Part shown: positions 38,337-46,863 of the stretch, piece by piece
How positions within the stretch are numbered: position 1 is the first letter of the stretch
Layout: every line of letters starts with the position of its first letter
The notes under the pieces: generated by a model
What the model was told of the DNA's origin: nothing
Databases searched by the model: none
What the model saw: only the letters and a program-made list of their open reading frames with translations
Assembly: GCA_963791295.1 (NCBI GenBank)
Contig: CAWBRY010000004.1
Span: forward strand, 558,001 to 622,000
Reading direction: 5' to 3'
DNA length: 64,000 nucleotides
Source: CAWBRY01 sp963791295
Lineage (GTDB): Bacteria; Bacteroidota; Bacteroidia; Chitinophagales; Chitinophagaceae
Made by a program: the position numbers and the translations under genes

Positions 38337-40010
38337 ATGAGAAAATTAACTCTTTATGCAGCCGCTATCTTCCTATTCTCCTGTAAGTTTCAACACGAAA
38401 CTTACGACAAGATCATTCACAATGGAATGATTTACGATGGTAATGGAGGTAACCCATATTCCGGAGATATCGGGATCAAGAATGATACCATTGCGTTTAT
38501 CGGCGATCTTTCGGGGAAATCTGCAAAGGAGAGCATCGATGCCAAAGGAATGGCCGTTGCGCCAGGCTTTATCAATATGATGGGACATTCGGAAGAAGCG
38601 CTTATTCAAGATGGACGTAGCCAAAGTGATTTGCGCCAGGGCGTGACCACCGAAATATTTGGGGAATTCAGTATGGGTCCCTTAAATCCAAGAATGAAAA
38701 AACAATTGGAAGGAAACCAGGGCGATATTAAATATAAAATAGAATGGAATACGCTGGGAGAATACATGGATTTCGTGGAAAAGAAAGGAATTTCCTGCAA
38801 CATAGCCTCTTTTGTCGGTACAGGCATCGTTCGCCAGTACGTGATTGGTGAAGATAATAAGGCGCCTAATGCAGCTCAACTGGATAGTATGAAACTGCTC
38901 GTTCGTGAAGCCATGAAAGAAGGAGCCCTGGGTGTAACGAATGCGTTGATATATCCACCCGATTTTTTTGCTACAACAGATGAATTGATTTCCCTATCAG
39001 AAGAAGCTGCCAAATATGGAGGAACCTATACCAGCCATATGCGTAGTGAAGGCAATAAATTATTAGAAGCAGTGGAAGAGCTCATTACTATTTCCAAAAA
39101 AGCCGGAATTCCCGCAGAAATTTTTCATTTAAAGGCAGCGGGAAAAAATAACTGGGATAAGATGGACAGTGTTATTAAAAGAGTGGAAACAGCCAGGAAG
39201 GAAGGTCTGGACATTACGGCGGATATGTATACTTATGTAGCCGGAGCAACTGGAATGACTTCGGCCTTTCCTCCATCTCTCCAGGACGGCGGATTTGGAA
39301 AACTCTGGCAGCGGCTGCAGGATCCTATAGTCAGGAAACAAATGAAAGCAGCTATGAATACAGATGCGACCCAGTGGGAAAATCTGTATTACGGAGCAGG
39401 GGGTGCCGAACATGTTCTGATGCTTAGCTTTAAACAGGATTCATTAAAGAAATACACGGGTAAGACATTAGCTGAAGTAGCAATGATCCGGGGCACTCCG
39501 GTTGAAGAGACAGCTATGGATCTTATTGTTCAGGACAGTACCCGTGTAGGCGTTGCCTATTTCTTAATGAATGAAGATAACATAAAGAAACAGGTCGCTT
39601 TGCCATGGGTAAGTTTTGGAAGTGATGAAGCTTCTTACACGCCGGAGGGTGTTTTCCTGAAATCGAATGCGCATCCCCGTGCCTACGGAAATTTTGCAAG
39701 AGTGATTGGCAAATACAGCAGGGATGAAAAGTTGATTCCTTTGCCAATCGCTATTCAGAAACTTTCCAAGCTTCCTGCAACACATTTGAAAATTCAAAAA
39801 AGGGGCGAGTTGAAAGTCGGCAACTATGCCGATATCGTCGTTTTCGACCTCAACAAGGTTACAGACCATGCCACCTTTGATAAACCTCATCAATATTCCA
39901 CCGGCGTCGTTGATGTATTTGTAAATGGTATTCAGGTTATCAAGGACGGAGAGCATACCGGTCAGATGCCAGGCAGATTTGTCAAAGGTCCTGGCTATAA
40001 AATGAATTAA
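38337..40010 (+). CDS. N-acyl-D-amino-acid deacylase-like amidohydrolase lipoprotein
   Basis: A 557-residue amidohydrolase. It opens with a lipoprotein signal peptide (lipobox LFSC, Cys16), so it is probably anchored at the cell envelope. Family motifs are KAKGMAVAPGFIN-like (residues 69-80), TSHMRSEG, EIFHLKAAG, and GELKVGNYADIVVFDL near the end. D-aminoacylases normally carry an HxH metal motif after 'PGFID'; here residues 81-84 read MMGH, so the first His is missing. Other Bacteroidota relatives have the same kind of change, as I recall, so it could be an alternative metal site. It may release D-amino acids or dipeptides. The GNAT start overlaps its stop codon (TAATG). Confidence 0.85.
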   Translation: MRKLTLYAAAIFLFSCKFQHETYDKIIHNGMIYDGNGGNPYSGDIGIKNDTIAFIGDLSGKSAKESIDAKGMAVAPGFINMMGHSEEALIQDGRSQSDLRQGVTTEIFGEFSMGPLNPRMKKQLEGNQGDIKYKIEWNTLGEYMDFVEKKGISCNIASFVGTGIVRQYVIGEDNKAPNAAQLDSMKLLVREAMKEGALGVTNALIYPPDFFATTDELISLSEEAAKYGGTYTSHMRSEGNKLLEAVEELITISKKAGIPAEIFHLKAAGKNNWDKMDSVIKRVETARKEGLDITADMYTYVAGATGMTSAFPPSLQDGGFGKLWQRLQDPIVRKQMKAAMNTDATQWENLYYGAGGAEHVLMLSFKQDSLKKYTGKTLAEVAMIRGTPVEETAMDLIVQDSTRVGVAYFLMNEDNIKKQVALPWVSFGSDEASYTPEGVFLKSNAHPRAYGNFARVIGKYSRDEKLIPLPIAIQKLSKLPATHLKIQKRGELKVGNYADIVVFDLNKVTDHATFDKPHQYSTGVVDVFVNGIQVIKDGEHTGQMPGRFVKGPGYKMN

Positions 40011-40465
40011 TGAATATGGAAATAAAGATTCGTCGCGCAGTTGCTGAAGATTGTCCAAGATTGTTAGAGCTGATCGAAGAATTGGCCGACTACGAAAAGG
40101 CGCCGGAACAGGTGACAGTTACGCTGGACCATTTCAGAGATAGTGGGTTCGGAGAAGCGCCCGTATGGTGGACCTTTGTTGCAGAGGTCGACGGCATCAT
40201 ACAGGGCTTTGCATTATACTATATTCGATATTCCACCTGGAAAGGACAGGCGATGTATTTGGAAGACATTCTTGTTACCAAAGAAATGAGAGGTCAGGGA
40301 CTGGGAAAGTTATTATTTGAAAGGCTGATAGAAGAAGCGAAAGAAAAAAAATGGAACCGCATTATCTGGCAGGTGCTGGACTGGAATGAGCCCGCCATCA
40401 ATTTCTATAAAAAATACAATGCTGGATTTGACGGAGAATGGTTGAATTGCCATATCTATGTATGA
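40010..40465 (+). CDS. GNAT-family N-acetyltransferase, SSAT-like
   Basis: The 151-residue protein has the acetyl-CoA site EMRGQGLGKLLF (about residues 95-106) and the spermidine/spermine acetyltransferase-like stretch YYIRYSTWKGQAMYLEDILV. The start codon shares one base with the stop of the amidohydrolase gene, so the two are translationally coupled. Diamine or D-amino acid acetylation is plausible, but the substrate is not set by sequence. A second ATG two codons in (40016) is also possible. Confidence 0.88.
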   Translation: MNMEIKIRRAVAEDCPRLLELIEELADYEKAPEQVTVTLDHFRDSGFGEAPVWWTFVAEVDGIIQGFALYYIRYSTWKGQAMYLEDILVTKEMRGQGLGKLLFERLIEEAKEKKWNRIIWQVLDWNEPAINFYKKYNAGFDGEWLNCHIYV

Positions 40466-40500
40466 AAAGAGCGGGATAAATAATCGGTTGATGTTCTCCG

Positions 40501-41391
40501 TTAGCTGACCCCTTCCACTTCCATCTGCTTATTGATCTTAGAGATCAATCCCTGCAATACCTTTCCCGGTCCTGATTCCGTAAACCGGGATGCTCCATCG
40601 GCGATCATCGCCTCCACGCTTTGTGTCCACCGTACCGGACTGGTCAGCTGATCTATAAGGTTTTGTTTTATCTCATCCTTACCCATGATGGCTTTGGCAG
40701 CGACATTCTGGTATACAGCACATTTGGGTGTGTGAAAATCGGTGGATTCGATAGCGGCCTGCAGCTCTTTCTTTGCGGGTTCCATGAGTGGAGAATGGAA
40801 GGCTCCTCCTACTGGCAGTACCAAAGCCCGCTTAGCTCCGGCTTCTCTCATTTTCCAGCATGCGATATCAATAGCCTTGAGAGATCCGCTGATCACTAAT
40901 TGACCAGGACAATTGTAGTTGGCAGCTACTACTACCTCGCCACTATCTTTCTGGACCATGGCACAAATCTCTTCTGTTTTCTCATCCGACAATCCAATGA
41001 TTGCAGCCATTGTTGATGGATTCATTTCACATGCTTTTTGCATGGCTTGGGCGCGGATGGAAACTAATTTCAGGGCGTCGTCAAAACTAAGAGTGCCATT
41101 TGCCACCAGTGCAGAAAATTCTCCCAATGAATGACCGGCGACCATATCCGGAGTCGTTTGCTCGATGCTCTTATATGCAATTATGGAATGTAAAAAGACG
41201 GCGGGTTGAGTTACATTGGTCTGCTTAAGGTCATCTTCGGTGCCATGAAACATGATATCCGATATACGAAACCCCAGGAGTTCGTTGGCTTGCTCAAACA
41301 GCTTTTTGGCAAAAACACTCTTATCGTAGTGCTCCTTCCCCATTCCACTGAATTGCGAACCCTGTCCCGGAAATATGAAAGCATGCTTCAT
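40501..41391 (-). CDS. fabD: FabD, malonyl-CoA:ACP transacylase
   Basis: FabD moves malonate from CoA to ACP for fatty-acid synthesis. The 296-residue protein has FPGQGSQFSGMG at the start, the nucleophile motif GHSLGEFSALVA with Ser88, and a His in VGGAFHSPLM. Length is normal. It is the last gene in a minus-strand run: PTPS-2, PTPS-1, folE, fabD, with a 43-base gap after folE. Confidence 0.96.
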   Translation of the reverse strand: MKHAFIFPGQGSQFSGMGKEHYDKSVFAKKLFEQANELLGFRISDIMFHGTEDDLKQTNVTQPAVFLHSIIAYKSIEQTTPDMVAGHSLGEFSALVANGTLSFDDALKLVSIRAQAMQKACEMNPSTMAAIIGLSDEKTEEICAMVQKDSGEVVVAANYNCPGQLVISGSLKAIDIACWKMREAGAKRALVLPVGGAFHSPLMEPAKKELQAAIESTDFHTPKCAVYQNVAAKAIMGKDEIKQNLIDQLTSPVRWTQSVEAMIADGASRFTESGPGKVLQGLISKINKQMEVEGVS

Positions 41392-41434
41392 TCATCAGGT
41401 TTAGGGCGCAAAAATAATGGATTTGATACTCAAA

Positions 41435-42031
41435 TTAACTGAGATCAGATGAAATGAGCTTCATGAATTCGCTTCGGGTAGAATCCTTTTGAAATTCCCC
41501 ATCAAATGCAGACGTGGTAGTAACTGAATTCTGTTTTTGCACACCCCGCATCATCATACAAAGATGTTTGGCTTCTATGACCACGGCCACTCCCAACGGA
41601 TTGAGTGTTTCTTTAATTGCATTCATGATCTCGACAGTTAGCCGCTCCTGAACCTGGAGGCGACGGGCATATACATCCACCACACGAGCAATCTTGCTTA
41701 AGCCGGTAATCCAACCATTCGGGATATACGCAATATGAGCCTTTCCAAAAAAAGGAAGCATATGATGTTCGCACATGCTATATACTTCAATGCCTTTTAC
41801 GAGGATCATCTCACTGACGGGTTCATGAAATTTAGCCGAGTCAAGGATCGCATGCGCATCGAGCTGATAGCCCTGGGTCATATATTGCATCGCGCGTGCT
41901 AAACGCTCCGGAGTCTTTTGAAGCCCTTCCCGGGTTGGCTTTTCCCCAAGCAGCCCTAATACCTCCCGGTAGCTGTCCATCAAACCCGAGGTCGTTTTTT
42001 CATCATATTGCTCTACTTTCTTGTATGACAT
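41435..42031 (-). CDS. folE: FolE, GTP cyclohydrolase I
   Basis: FolE makes 7,8-dihydroneopterin triphosphate from GTP, the entry to folate and other pterins. The 198-residue protein shows the family motifs YSMCEHHMLPFFGKAHIAYIP, with zinc ligands Cys and His, and later HLCMMMRGV with the second zinc Cys. The catalytic His residues in these segments are present. Length is typical. It is downstream of two PTPS paralogues that use its product, with 37 bases between them. Confidence 0.97.
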   Translation of the reverse strand: MSYKKVEQYDEKTTSGLMDSYREVLGLLGEKPTREGLQKTPERLARAMQYMTQGYQLDAHAILDSAKFHEPVSEMILVKGIEVYSMCEHHMLPFFGKAHIAYIPNGWITGLSKIARVVDVYARRLQVQERLTVEIMNAIKETLNPLGVAVVIEAKHLCMMMRGVQKQNSVTTTSAFDGEFQKDSTRSEFMKLISSDLS

Positions 42032-42068
42032 ATTCGAATGATCGTTTTAATATTAAGTCAATTACTTT

Positions 42069-42509
42069 TCAACTCGCCGGATATTCTACAAAATTTCTAG
42101 GCGTTTCGTACAACCTGATCTGGATCTTAAATTTCTTGTCAATCTGGGGTCGAAGCAGATCATAAATTACGATGGCTATATTTTCAGCAGTGGGGTTTAG
42201 ATCCTTGAATTCTTTCGTGTCCAGATTGAGGTTCTTATGATCAAAACGGCCTAGTATTTCTTTCCTGACCATGTCGGATAGCTCTTTCAAATCCATCACA
42301 TATCCTGTCTTCTTATTTGGCTTTCCCACCACTTTCACTTCCAGTTCATAATTATGTCCGTGATAATTCGGCAATGCACATTTTCCAAAAACTTCGTTGT
42401 TTTTAGCATCATCCCATTTCGGATTGAAAAGGCGGTGAGCCGCATTAAAATGCTCTCGCCGGTAGACGGCAACCTTGTTATTCATTTTATTCTTTTTCTT
42501 ATTCTCCAA
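42069..42509 (-). CDS. 6-pyruvoyl-tetrahydropterin synthase/6-carboxytetrahydropterin synthase family, copy 1
   Basis: A 146-residue PTPS. Zinc ligands His25 (HFNAAHR), His50 and His52 (HGHNYEL) are present, as are catalytic Cys44 (FGKCALPNYHGH), the late DHKNLN His and the Glu in YETPRNFVEY. The Cys-x5-HGH spacing matches the PTPS-II form, which makes 6-pyruvoyl-tetrahydropterin in animals, rather than the Cys-x3-HGH of E. coli QueD. The reading frame overlaps copy 2 by 11 bases; a later ATG at 42485 would remove the overlap and fits the neighbour's length better. Pathway role (tetrahydrobiopterin-like pterin or queuosine) is unresolved. Confidence 0.9.
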   Translation of the reverse strand: MENKKKNKMNNKVAVYRREHFNAAHRLFNPKWDDAKNNEVFGKCALPNYHGHNYELEVKVVGKPNKKTGYVMDLKELSDMVRKEILGRFDHKNLNLDTKEFKDLNPTAENIAIVIYDLLRPQIDKKFKIQIRLYETPRNFVEYPAS

Positions 42510-42909
42510 AGTATTCTACAAAGATGCGGGGTGTTTCATACAATTTAATGCAGTGCAGAGAAACACCAATCGGCAAATGCGTTTTCAGAATTTTCCAGAT
42601 CGCAATGGCCAGGTTTTCCGTGCTGGCCATCGTATCCTTCATGAAGTCGACATCGACGTTTAGATTACGATGATCCACTTTTTCCGTTACGTGTTCCCTG
42701 ATCAGCATGCCCAGCTTTTGAACATCATAAACGAATCCTGTTCCTTCATCGGGCACCCCTTTTACTGTTACAAATAACTCATAATTATGGCCATGCCAGT
42801 TTTCGTTGGCGCATTTTCCAAACACAGCCTCATTCTTTTCATAACTCCAGCCGGGGTTAGATAAACGATGCGCAGCATTAAAATGTTCAACTCTTGTCAG
42901 ATAAACCAT
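42499..42909 (-). CDS. 6-pyruvoyl-tetrahydropterin synthase/6-carboxytetrahydropterin synthase family, copy 2
   Basis: A 136-residue paralogue of the neighbour, with the same key residues: zinc His14, His39 and His41, catalytic Cys33 (FGKCANENWHGH), a DHRNLN His and the Glu in YETPRIFVEY. It shares the Cys-x5-HGH motif. The two copies look like a tandem duplication and are in a row with folE, which supplies their substrate. One could feed queuosine through queE (3341) and the other make a reduced pterin cofactor. A -7 box lies 20 bases before the start, so this gene heads the operon. Confidence 0.9.
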   Translation of the reverse strand: MVYLTRVEHFNAAHRLSNPGWSYEKNEAVFGKCANENWHGHNYELFVTVKGVPDEGTGFVYDVQKLGMLIREHVTEKVDHRNLNVDVDFMKDTMASTENLAIAIWKILKTHLPIGVSLHCIKLYETPRIFVEYFGE

Positions 42910-42929
42910 GACTTCGGATTGTGGGGCAG

Positions 42930-42937
42930 CAAAGTTA
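42930..42937 (-). promoter_or_regulatory. Candidate -7 promoter element of the PTPS-folE-fabD operon
   Basis: Read on the minus strand this is TAACTTTG, a perfect TAnnTTTG, ending 20 bases before the PTPS copy 2 ATG. No -33 TTTG was seen at the right spacing. Confidence 0.45.
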
Positions 42938-43013
42938 ACCTAATTCACTGGTTCACTATCAGGGAACGTCCTTCCAATGCTCTTAGGGAATCCGGCCCTC
43001 ATTCGTGAATCAA

Positions 43014-43021
43014 TATCTTTG
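43014..43021 (+). promoter_or_regulatory. Candidate -7 promoter element of mqnB
   Basis: TATCTTTG, 37 bases before the chosen mqnB ATG. An earlier in-frame ATG (43005) lies upstream of this box, which supports the later start. The -33 side is not convincing. Confidence 0.5.
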
Positions 43022-43058
43022 CAATGCTTTAATATCGATATTGTCTTTTAAGTCAGGT

Positions 43059-43724
43059 ATGAATTGTTTAATTGTAGCTGCCACTATTAACGAGATTAAA
43101 CCTTTCCTCGATAATTACCGGAACGGTCGAAACGGAATGCCGGATCCGCTAACGGTGGATGTGCTGATCACCGGCATCGGTTTGACAGCATCCACCTGGG
43201 CCATTACAAAACAACTTCAATTGAAACGGCCCGGCATGGTCATACAGGCCGGGGTTGCTGGCTCCTTTGATAAACAATTGGCGGTTGGCACTGTTGTATT
43301 GATTAAAAGGGACACCATTGCTGACCTGGGAGTTGTGGAAAACAAGAAGTTGAATTCTGTCTTCGACATGGGACTGGCTTCCTCCAATCGATTTCCTTAC
43401 AAAAAAGGTTGGTTAGTCAATCCCGGCAACAAATTATCTAAGGCAAGCAAAATGACTGCTGTTACCGGGATTTCGGTAAATCAGATCTCCACTTCGCGGC
43501 AATCAATTCAATTTTACAAAGAAAAATTTGAAGCCGCTACGGAAAGTATGGAAGGAGCTGCCTTGCATTATGTATGCCTGATGGAAAAAATCCCATTCCT
43601 CCAGGTTCGAGGCATATCTAATTATATAGGAGAAAGAAATAAAAAGAATTGGAAGATGAAGGAAGCGATCCTGAATCTGAACATCCAATTAAATCGCTTA
43701 TTGGAATTATTAAGTGACCGTTAA
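43059..43724 (+). CDS. mqnB: MqnB, futalosine hydrolase
   Basis: MqnB removes hypoxanthine from futalosine in the alternative menaquinone pathway. From ATG 43059 the protein has 221 residues. It has the nucleoside-phosphorylase-like fold with MNCLIVAATINEI at the start, GVAGSFDKQLAVGTVVL in the middle, and ESMEGAALHYVC with the substrate-binding Glu. FLQVRGISNYIGERNK is typical of MqnB. mqnD follows after two bases, so they form one operon. Confidence 0.93.
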   Translation: MNCLIVAATINEIKPFLDNYRNGRNGMPDPLTVDVLITGIGLTASTWAITKQLQLKRPGMVIQAGVAGSFDKQLAVGTVVLIKRDTIADLGVVENKKLNSVFDMGLASSNRFPYKKGWLVNPGNKLSKASKMTAVTGISVNQISTSRQSIQFYKEKFEAATESMEGAALHYVCLMEKIPFLQVRGISNYIGERNKKNWKMKEAILNLNIQLNRLLELLSDR

Positions 43725-43726
43725 TT

Positions 43727-44581
43727 ATGAAACTTACTTTAGGCTTCAGCCCCTGTCCAAATGATACCTTCATTTTTGATGCCCTTGTCAACAAGAAGAT
43801 AGATACGGAAGGGCTTGAATTCGAAACTCACCTGGAAGACGTGGAAACATTGAATGAATGGGCGATGGGAGGCAGGTTAGACATCACCAAATTAAGCTTC
43901 GCTACCTTTTTTCAAACGCAAGACAAATATGTTTTATTGAATTCAGGCAGTGCGTTGGGTAAGGGTGTAGGTCCTCTGCTAGTATCCAAAAAACCGATTT
44001 CTGAACAGAGCCAGGAAGACATGAGAAAAACCGTTTCCAGCTCCACTATTGCTATACCAGGTATCCATACGACTGCTAATTTATTGTTGAGCTTTGCATT
44101 TCCCGAGGCCAAAGACAGAATTCCCATGTTGTTTTCCGAAATTGAAGATGCAGTATGCAATGAAAAAGTTGATTTGGGAGCCATCATTCATGAAAATCGT
44201 TTCACGTATGCAAAAAAAGGACTTCATAAAGTAATCGATCTGGGGGAATATTGGGAACAAGAAACAGGAAAGCCCATTCCACTGGGAGGGATTGTGATGA
44301 AAAATTCTTTCGATAAGCAAATATGTTTGAAAGTTGACCAATTAATCCGAAAGAGCCTGGATTATTCTTTTTCAACATACCCTCTTATCACTGGTTATGT
44401 AAAGCAGCATTCTCAATCGATGAGTGAAGATGTGATGCGCCAGCATATCGATTTATATGTAAATGAGTTCTCATTGGATCTTGGCAAGGAAGGCAGAGAA
44501 GCGGTTATTGAATTGGGAACTACGTTTAGTGCAATAAACCGGCAACGATTTACATCTGAATCATCTCCTTTATTTCTTTAA
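43727..44581 (+). CDS. mqnD: MqnD, 1,4-dihydroxy-6-naphthoate synthase
   Basis: MqnD makes 1,4-dihydroxy-6-naphthoate from cyclic de-hypoxanthine futalosine. The 284-residue protein has a periplasmic-binding-like fold and the signature start LGFSPCPNDTFIFDALV, then SFATFFQ and SGSALGKGVGPLLVSK. Length is normal. With mqnB it shows that this organism makes menaquinone by the futalosine route. Its 3' end overlaps the convergent photolyase gene by 12 bases. The window has no mqnA or mqnC. Confidence 0.95.
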   Translation: MKLTLGFSPCPNDTFIFDALVNKKIDTEGLEFETHLEDVETLNEWAMGGRLDITKLSFATFFQTQDKYVLLNSGSALGKGVGPLLVSKKPISEQSQEDMRKTVSSSTIAIPGIHTTANLLLSFAFPEAKDRIPMLFSEIEDAVCNEKVDLGAIIHENRFTYAKKGLHKVIDLGEYWEQETGKPIPLGGIVMKNSFDKQICLKVDQLIRKSLDYSFSTYPLITGYVKQHSQSMSEDVMRQHIDLYVNEFSLDLGKEGREAVIELGTTFSAINRQRFTSESSPLFL

Positions 44582-45904
44582 GGCCCGTGCATACACTTCG
44601 AGGCACCTCTTTCTGCCAAATTCATGATCGACAATTGGCAGCGGGTAAGTAATCTGATCCAGGTCAGTAACCCATTTCCTGATATATTTCAGATGAGGAT
44701 CGAATTTCTTTGCCTGAATTGAGGGATTGAATATCCGGAAATAGGGCGCAGCGTCGCAACCAGATCCTGCCGCCCATTGCCAGCCTCCATTGTTAGATGC
44801 GAGTTCAAAGTCGAGCAGTTTTTTAGCAAAATAGGCCTCCCCGAGCCGCCAGTCCATGAGCAAGTGCTTCGTGAGAAAGGAGGCGACGATCATCCGAACC
44901 CGGTTGTGCATATATCCGGTGGCATTGAGTTCGCGCATTCCTGCATCCACGATTGGATATCCGGTGCGGCCCTGACACCACGCCTCAAATTCTTTTTCAT
45001 CATGTCTCCAGGGAATTTTATCATATTCGGGCTTGAATGCGTTGCTGACAACCTTCGGAAAATGCCAAAGGATCATTTGGTAAAATTCCCGCCAGATGAG
45101 CTCATTTAGAAAAGTTTCGCTGATTGCCCCTGCCTCTCTTACTAGCTGACGAATACTGATGGTACCAAAGCGGAGATGAACGCTTAGGCGGGATGTACCT
45201 TCCAGGGAGGGATAATCCCGCTGCTCCTTATAACGAAGAATTGTATTGGCTTGCCAATCTTTGGCGGGAAATCCAGGTTCTATGGGTTTTGGTGAATGAA
45301 AAAATTCCATCGAGGACAGCGAAGGGATTGGCCTTGGTGCCTGGTGATAAAAATTTGAGAAATTTTTGTTAGTTAGATAGGGTTTTAGTTGAGTATCTTT
45401 CTTCAATTCTTTCCATCGTCGGGAATACGGCGTAAATACCGCATAGGGATTTCCGTTACCATTTAGTATATCCCCTTTTTCGAAAATTACCTGATCCTTG
45501 TAGGTATGAAAAGAAATTCCCATATCATCTAGAAGTTTACCGATCTCGAAATCCCTATTTTTTGCATACGGCTCATAGTCATGATTTGTAAAAACCTTTC
45601 CAATATGGTAGTCCTGTTGAAGGGTTTTGAAGACCTCCGACGGAAACCCATATCGCACGTCGAGTGAGGAATTCGCCTTGAGTAGTTCAGTCTGCATTTC
45701 CCCGAGGGCTTCATGAACGAACTCGACTCTACGGTCGGCACGGTCCTCGATTTCGTCGAGGATGTTTTTGTCAAAGATGAACACTGGCAGGACAGGATTT
45801 CCAGCCGTCAGCGCGTGATATAAGCCGGCATTATCCTGCAGCCGCAGATCACGACGAAACCAGAAAATGTTGATGATAGGTTTCAAAAAGAGTAGAATAA
45901 GCAA
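44570..45904 (-). CDS. phrB: Deoxyribodipyrimidine photolyase / cryptochrome family
   Basis: This flavoprotein repairs UV-made pyrimidine dimers in DNA with blue light. The 444-residue protein has the N-terminal alpha/beta domain (IFWFRRDLRLQDN) for an antenna chromophore. The FAD-binding helical domain has TSRLSVHLRFGTIS, ELIWREFYQ, GRTGYPIVDAGMREL, GYMHNRVRM and NNGGWQWAAGSGCDAAPYFR, all typical of class I photolyase. The in-frame first Met (45904) is followed by a dozen hydrophobic residues; the Met context is unclear, and 'INIFWFRRDLRL' marks the true core. It is 16 bases downstream of the aminotransferase gene. Confidence 0.93.
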   Translation of the reverse strand: MLILLFLKPIINIFWFRRDLRLQDNAGLYHALTAGNPVLPVFIFDKNILDEIEDRADRRVEFVHEALGEMQTELLKANSSLDVRYGFPSEVFKTLQQDYHIGKVFTNHDYEPYAKNRDFEIGKLLDDMGISFHTYKDQVIFEKGDILNGNGNPYAVFTPYSRRWKELKKDTQLKPYLTNKNFSNFYHQAPRPIPSLSSMEFFHSPKPIEPGFPAKDWQANTILRYKEQRDYPSLEGTSRLSVHLRFGTISIRQLVREAGAISETFLNELIWREFYQMILWHFPKVVSNAFKPEYDKIPWRHDEKEFEAWCQGRTGYPIVDAGMRELNATGYMHNRVRMIVASFLTKHLLMDWRLGEAYFAKKLLDFELASNNGGWQWAAGSGCDAAPYFRIFNPSIQAKKFDPHLKYIRKWVTDLDQITYPLPIVDHEFGRKRCLEVYARALKK

Positions 45905-45920
45905 GATAGAAACAACGTAT

Positions 45921-46757
45921 TCAGGAAATGGTTTTCATTAAGTGGTGATAGATATCAGATATTTTCAAATTTGAATACGATTTCTCCTCAAACGCCTTGA
46001 CCCATCGGATACCGTTGATGGCATTTGTCAGGAACATCTCCTCGGCACGGAGTAAGTCGTCGATTGAAACAGAGGCTTCGATAACGGGATAGCCCCAGGA
46101 TTTTAGATTTTCCATCAGAAATCTCCGCATCACCCCGTTAACGCAACCTTCGCTCAATGGTGGTGTAGTGATCTGGTGTCCCCGTATGATGAACAGGTTG
46201 GCTATGGTACTATCGGCAATTTGGCCGGTCTGATTTAATACAAGACAGTCGTTAAGCTTATTTTCTTTTGCAAAGACCGCAGCCATTGTATACGGAAGAA
46301 AATTGGCGGATTTCAAATTGGAAAATTGATCAGTCGACTTTTTGGAATCACGAAAAACTCCGATGGCCAGGCCATTCTCATTAAGTCTGTTAGCCGCCTC
46401 ATCGAGTGGCCATGCCTCGATCAGGTATTGCATTTCCCTGGCCGAATCATAGAGGCCGCCGTTTCCGGAAGACACCGAGAGTCTTATTCTACCCAATTCT
46501 TCACAATTATTTTTTTCGCACAGGGCAAGGATTTCGCTCATTAATTTGTCCGTACTAAAATGATTTGGTGGAACTATTTTCAGAAGGGAAAGGCTTGCAA
46601 GCAGTCGTTCAAAATGAAAAACCTGAAGTTGAATTCGATGGTTAATCACTTTCATAGTTTCGAAAATGCCGTCACCGTAGCGATAGCCCCGGTTGGAGGC
46701 AAGCAATACGGTTTCGTCGGCGTTCAGGAACTTCCCATTGAGGTTGATCTGGTTCAT
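45921..46757 (-). CDS. Class IV aminotransferase (aminodeoxychorismate lyase-like)
   Basis: The 278-residue PLP protein has the fold IV pattern: GYRYGDGIFETMKV at the start, the PLP Lys in LKSANFLPYTMA, and NANLF-like STIANLFIIRG. It fits 4-amino-4-deoxychorismate lyase (PabC), which makes p-aminobenzoate for folate, but branched-chain and D-amino acid aminotransferases look alike. folE nearby does not share its operon. It is followed by the photolyase with 16 bases between; a terminator lies just upstream. Confidence 0.8.
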   Translation of the reverse strand: MNQINLNGKFLNADETVLLASNRGYRYGDGIFETMKVINHRIQLQVFHFERLLASLSLLKIVPPNHFSTDKLMSEILALCEKNNCEELGRIRLSVSSGNGGLYDSAREMQYLIEAWPLDEAANRLNENGLAIGVFRDSKKSTDQFSNLKSANFLPYTMAAVFAKENKLNDCLVLNQTGQIADSTIANLFIIRGHQITTPPLSEGCVNGVMRRFLMENLKSWGYPVIEASVSIDDLLRAEEMFLTNAINGIRWVKAFEEKSYSNLKISDIYHHLMKTIS

Positions 46758-46774
46758 GCGCGCTCAAAGTAAAT

Positions 46775-46807
46775 AAAAAAGCCGTCAGGAATTAACCGTG
46801 ACGGCTT
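46775..46807 (-). terminator. Intrinsic terminator of the response regulator at 46864
   Basis: On the minus strand AAGCCGTCA pairs with TGACGGCTT around an 11-base loop, then six or more T. It lies just after the stop at 46864 and upstream of the class IV aminotransferase, so it separates these units. Confidence 0.88.
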
Positions 46808-46863
46808 GATATAATGTGGGCTTGTAAGTTCTCCCCGGTTGCCTGGGAGAAAGTAAGGGGTAA

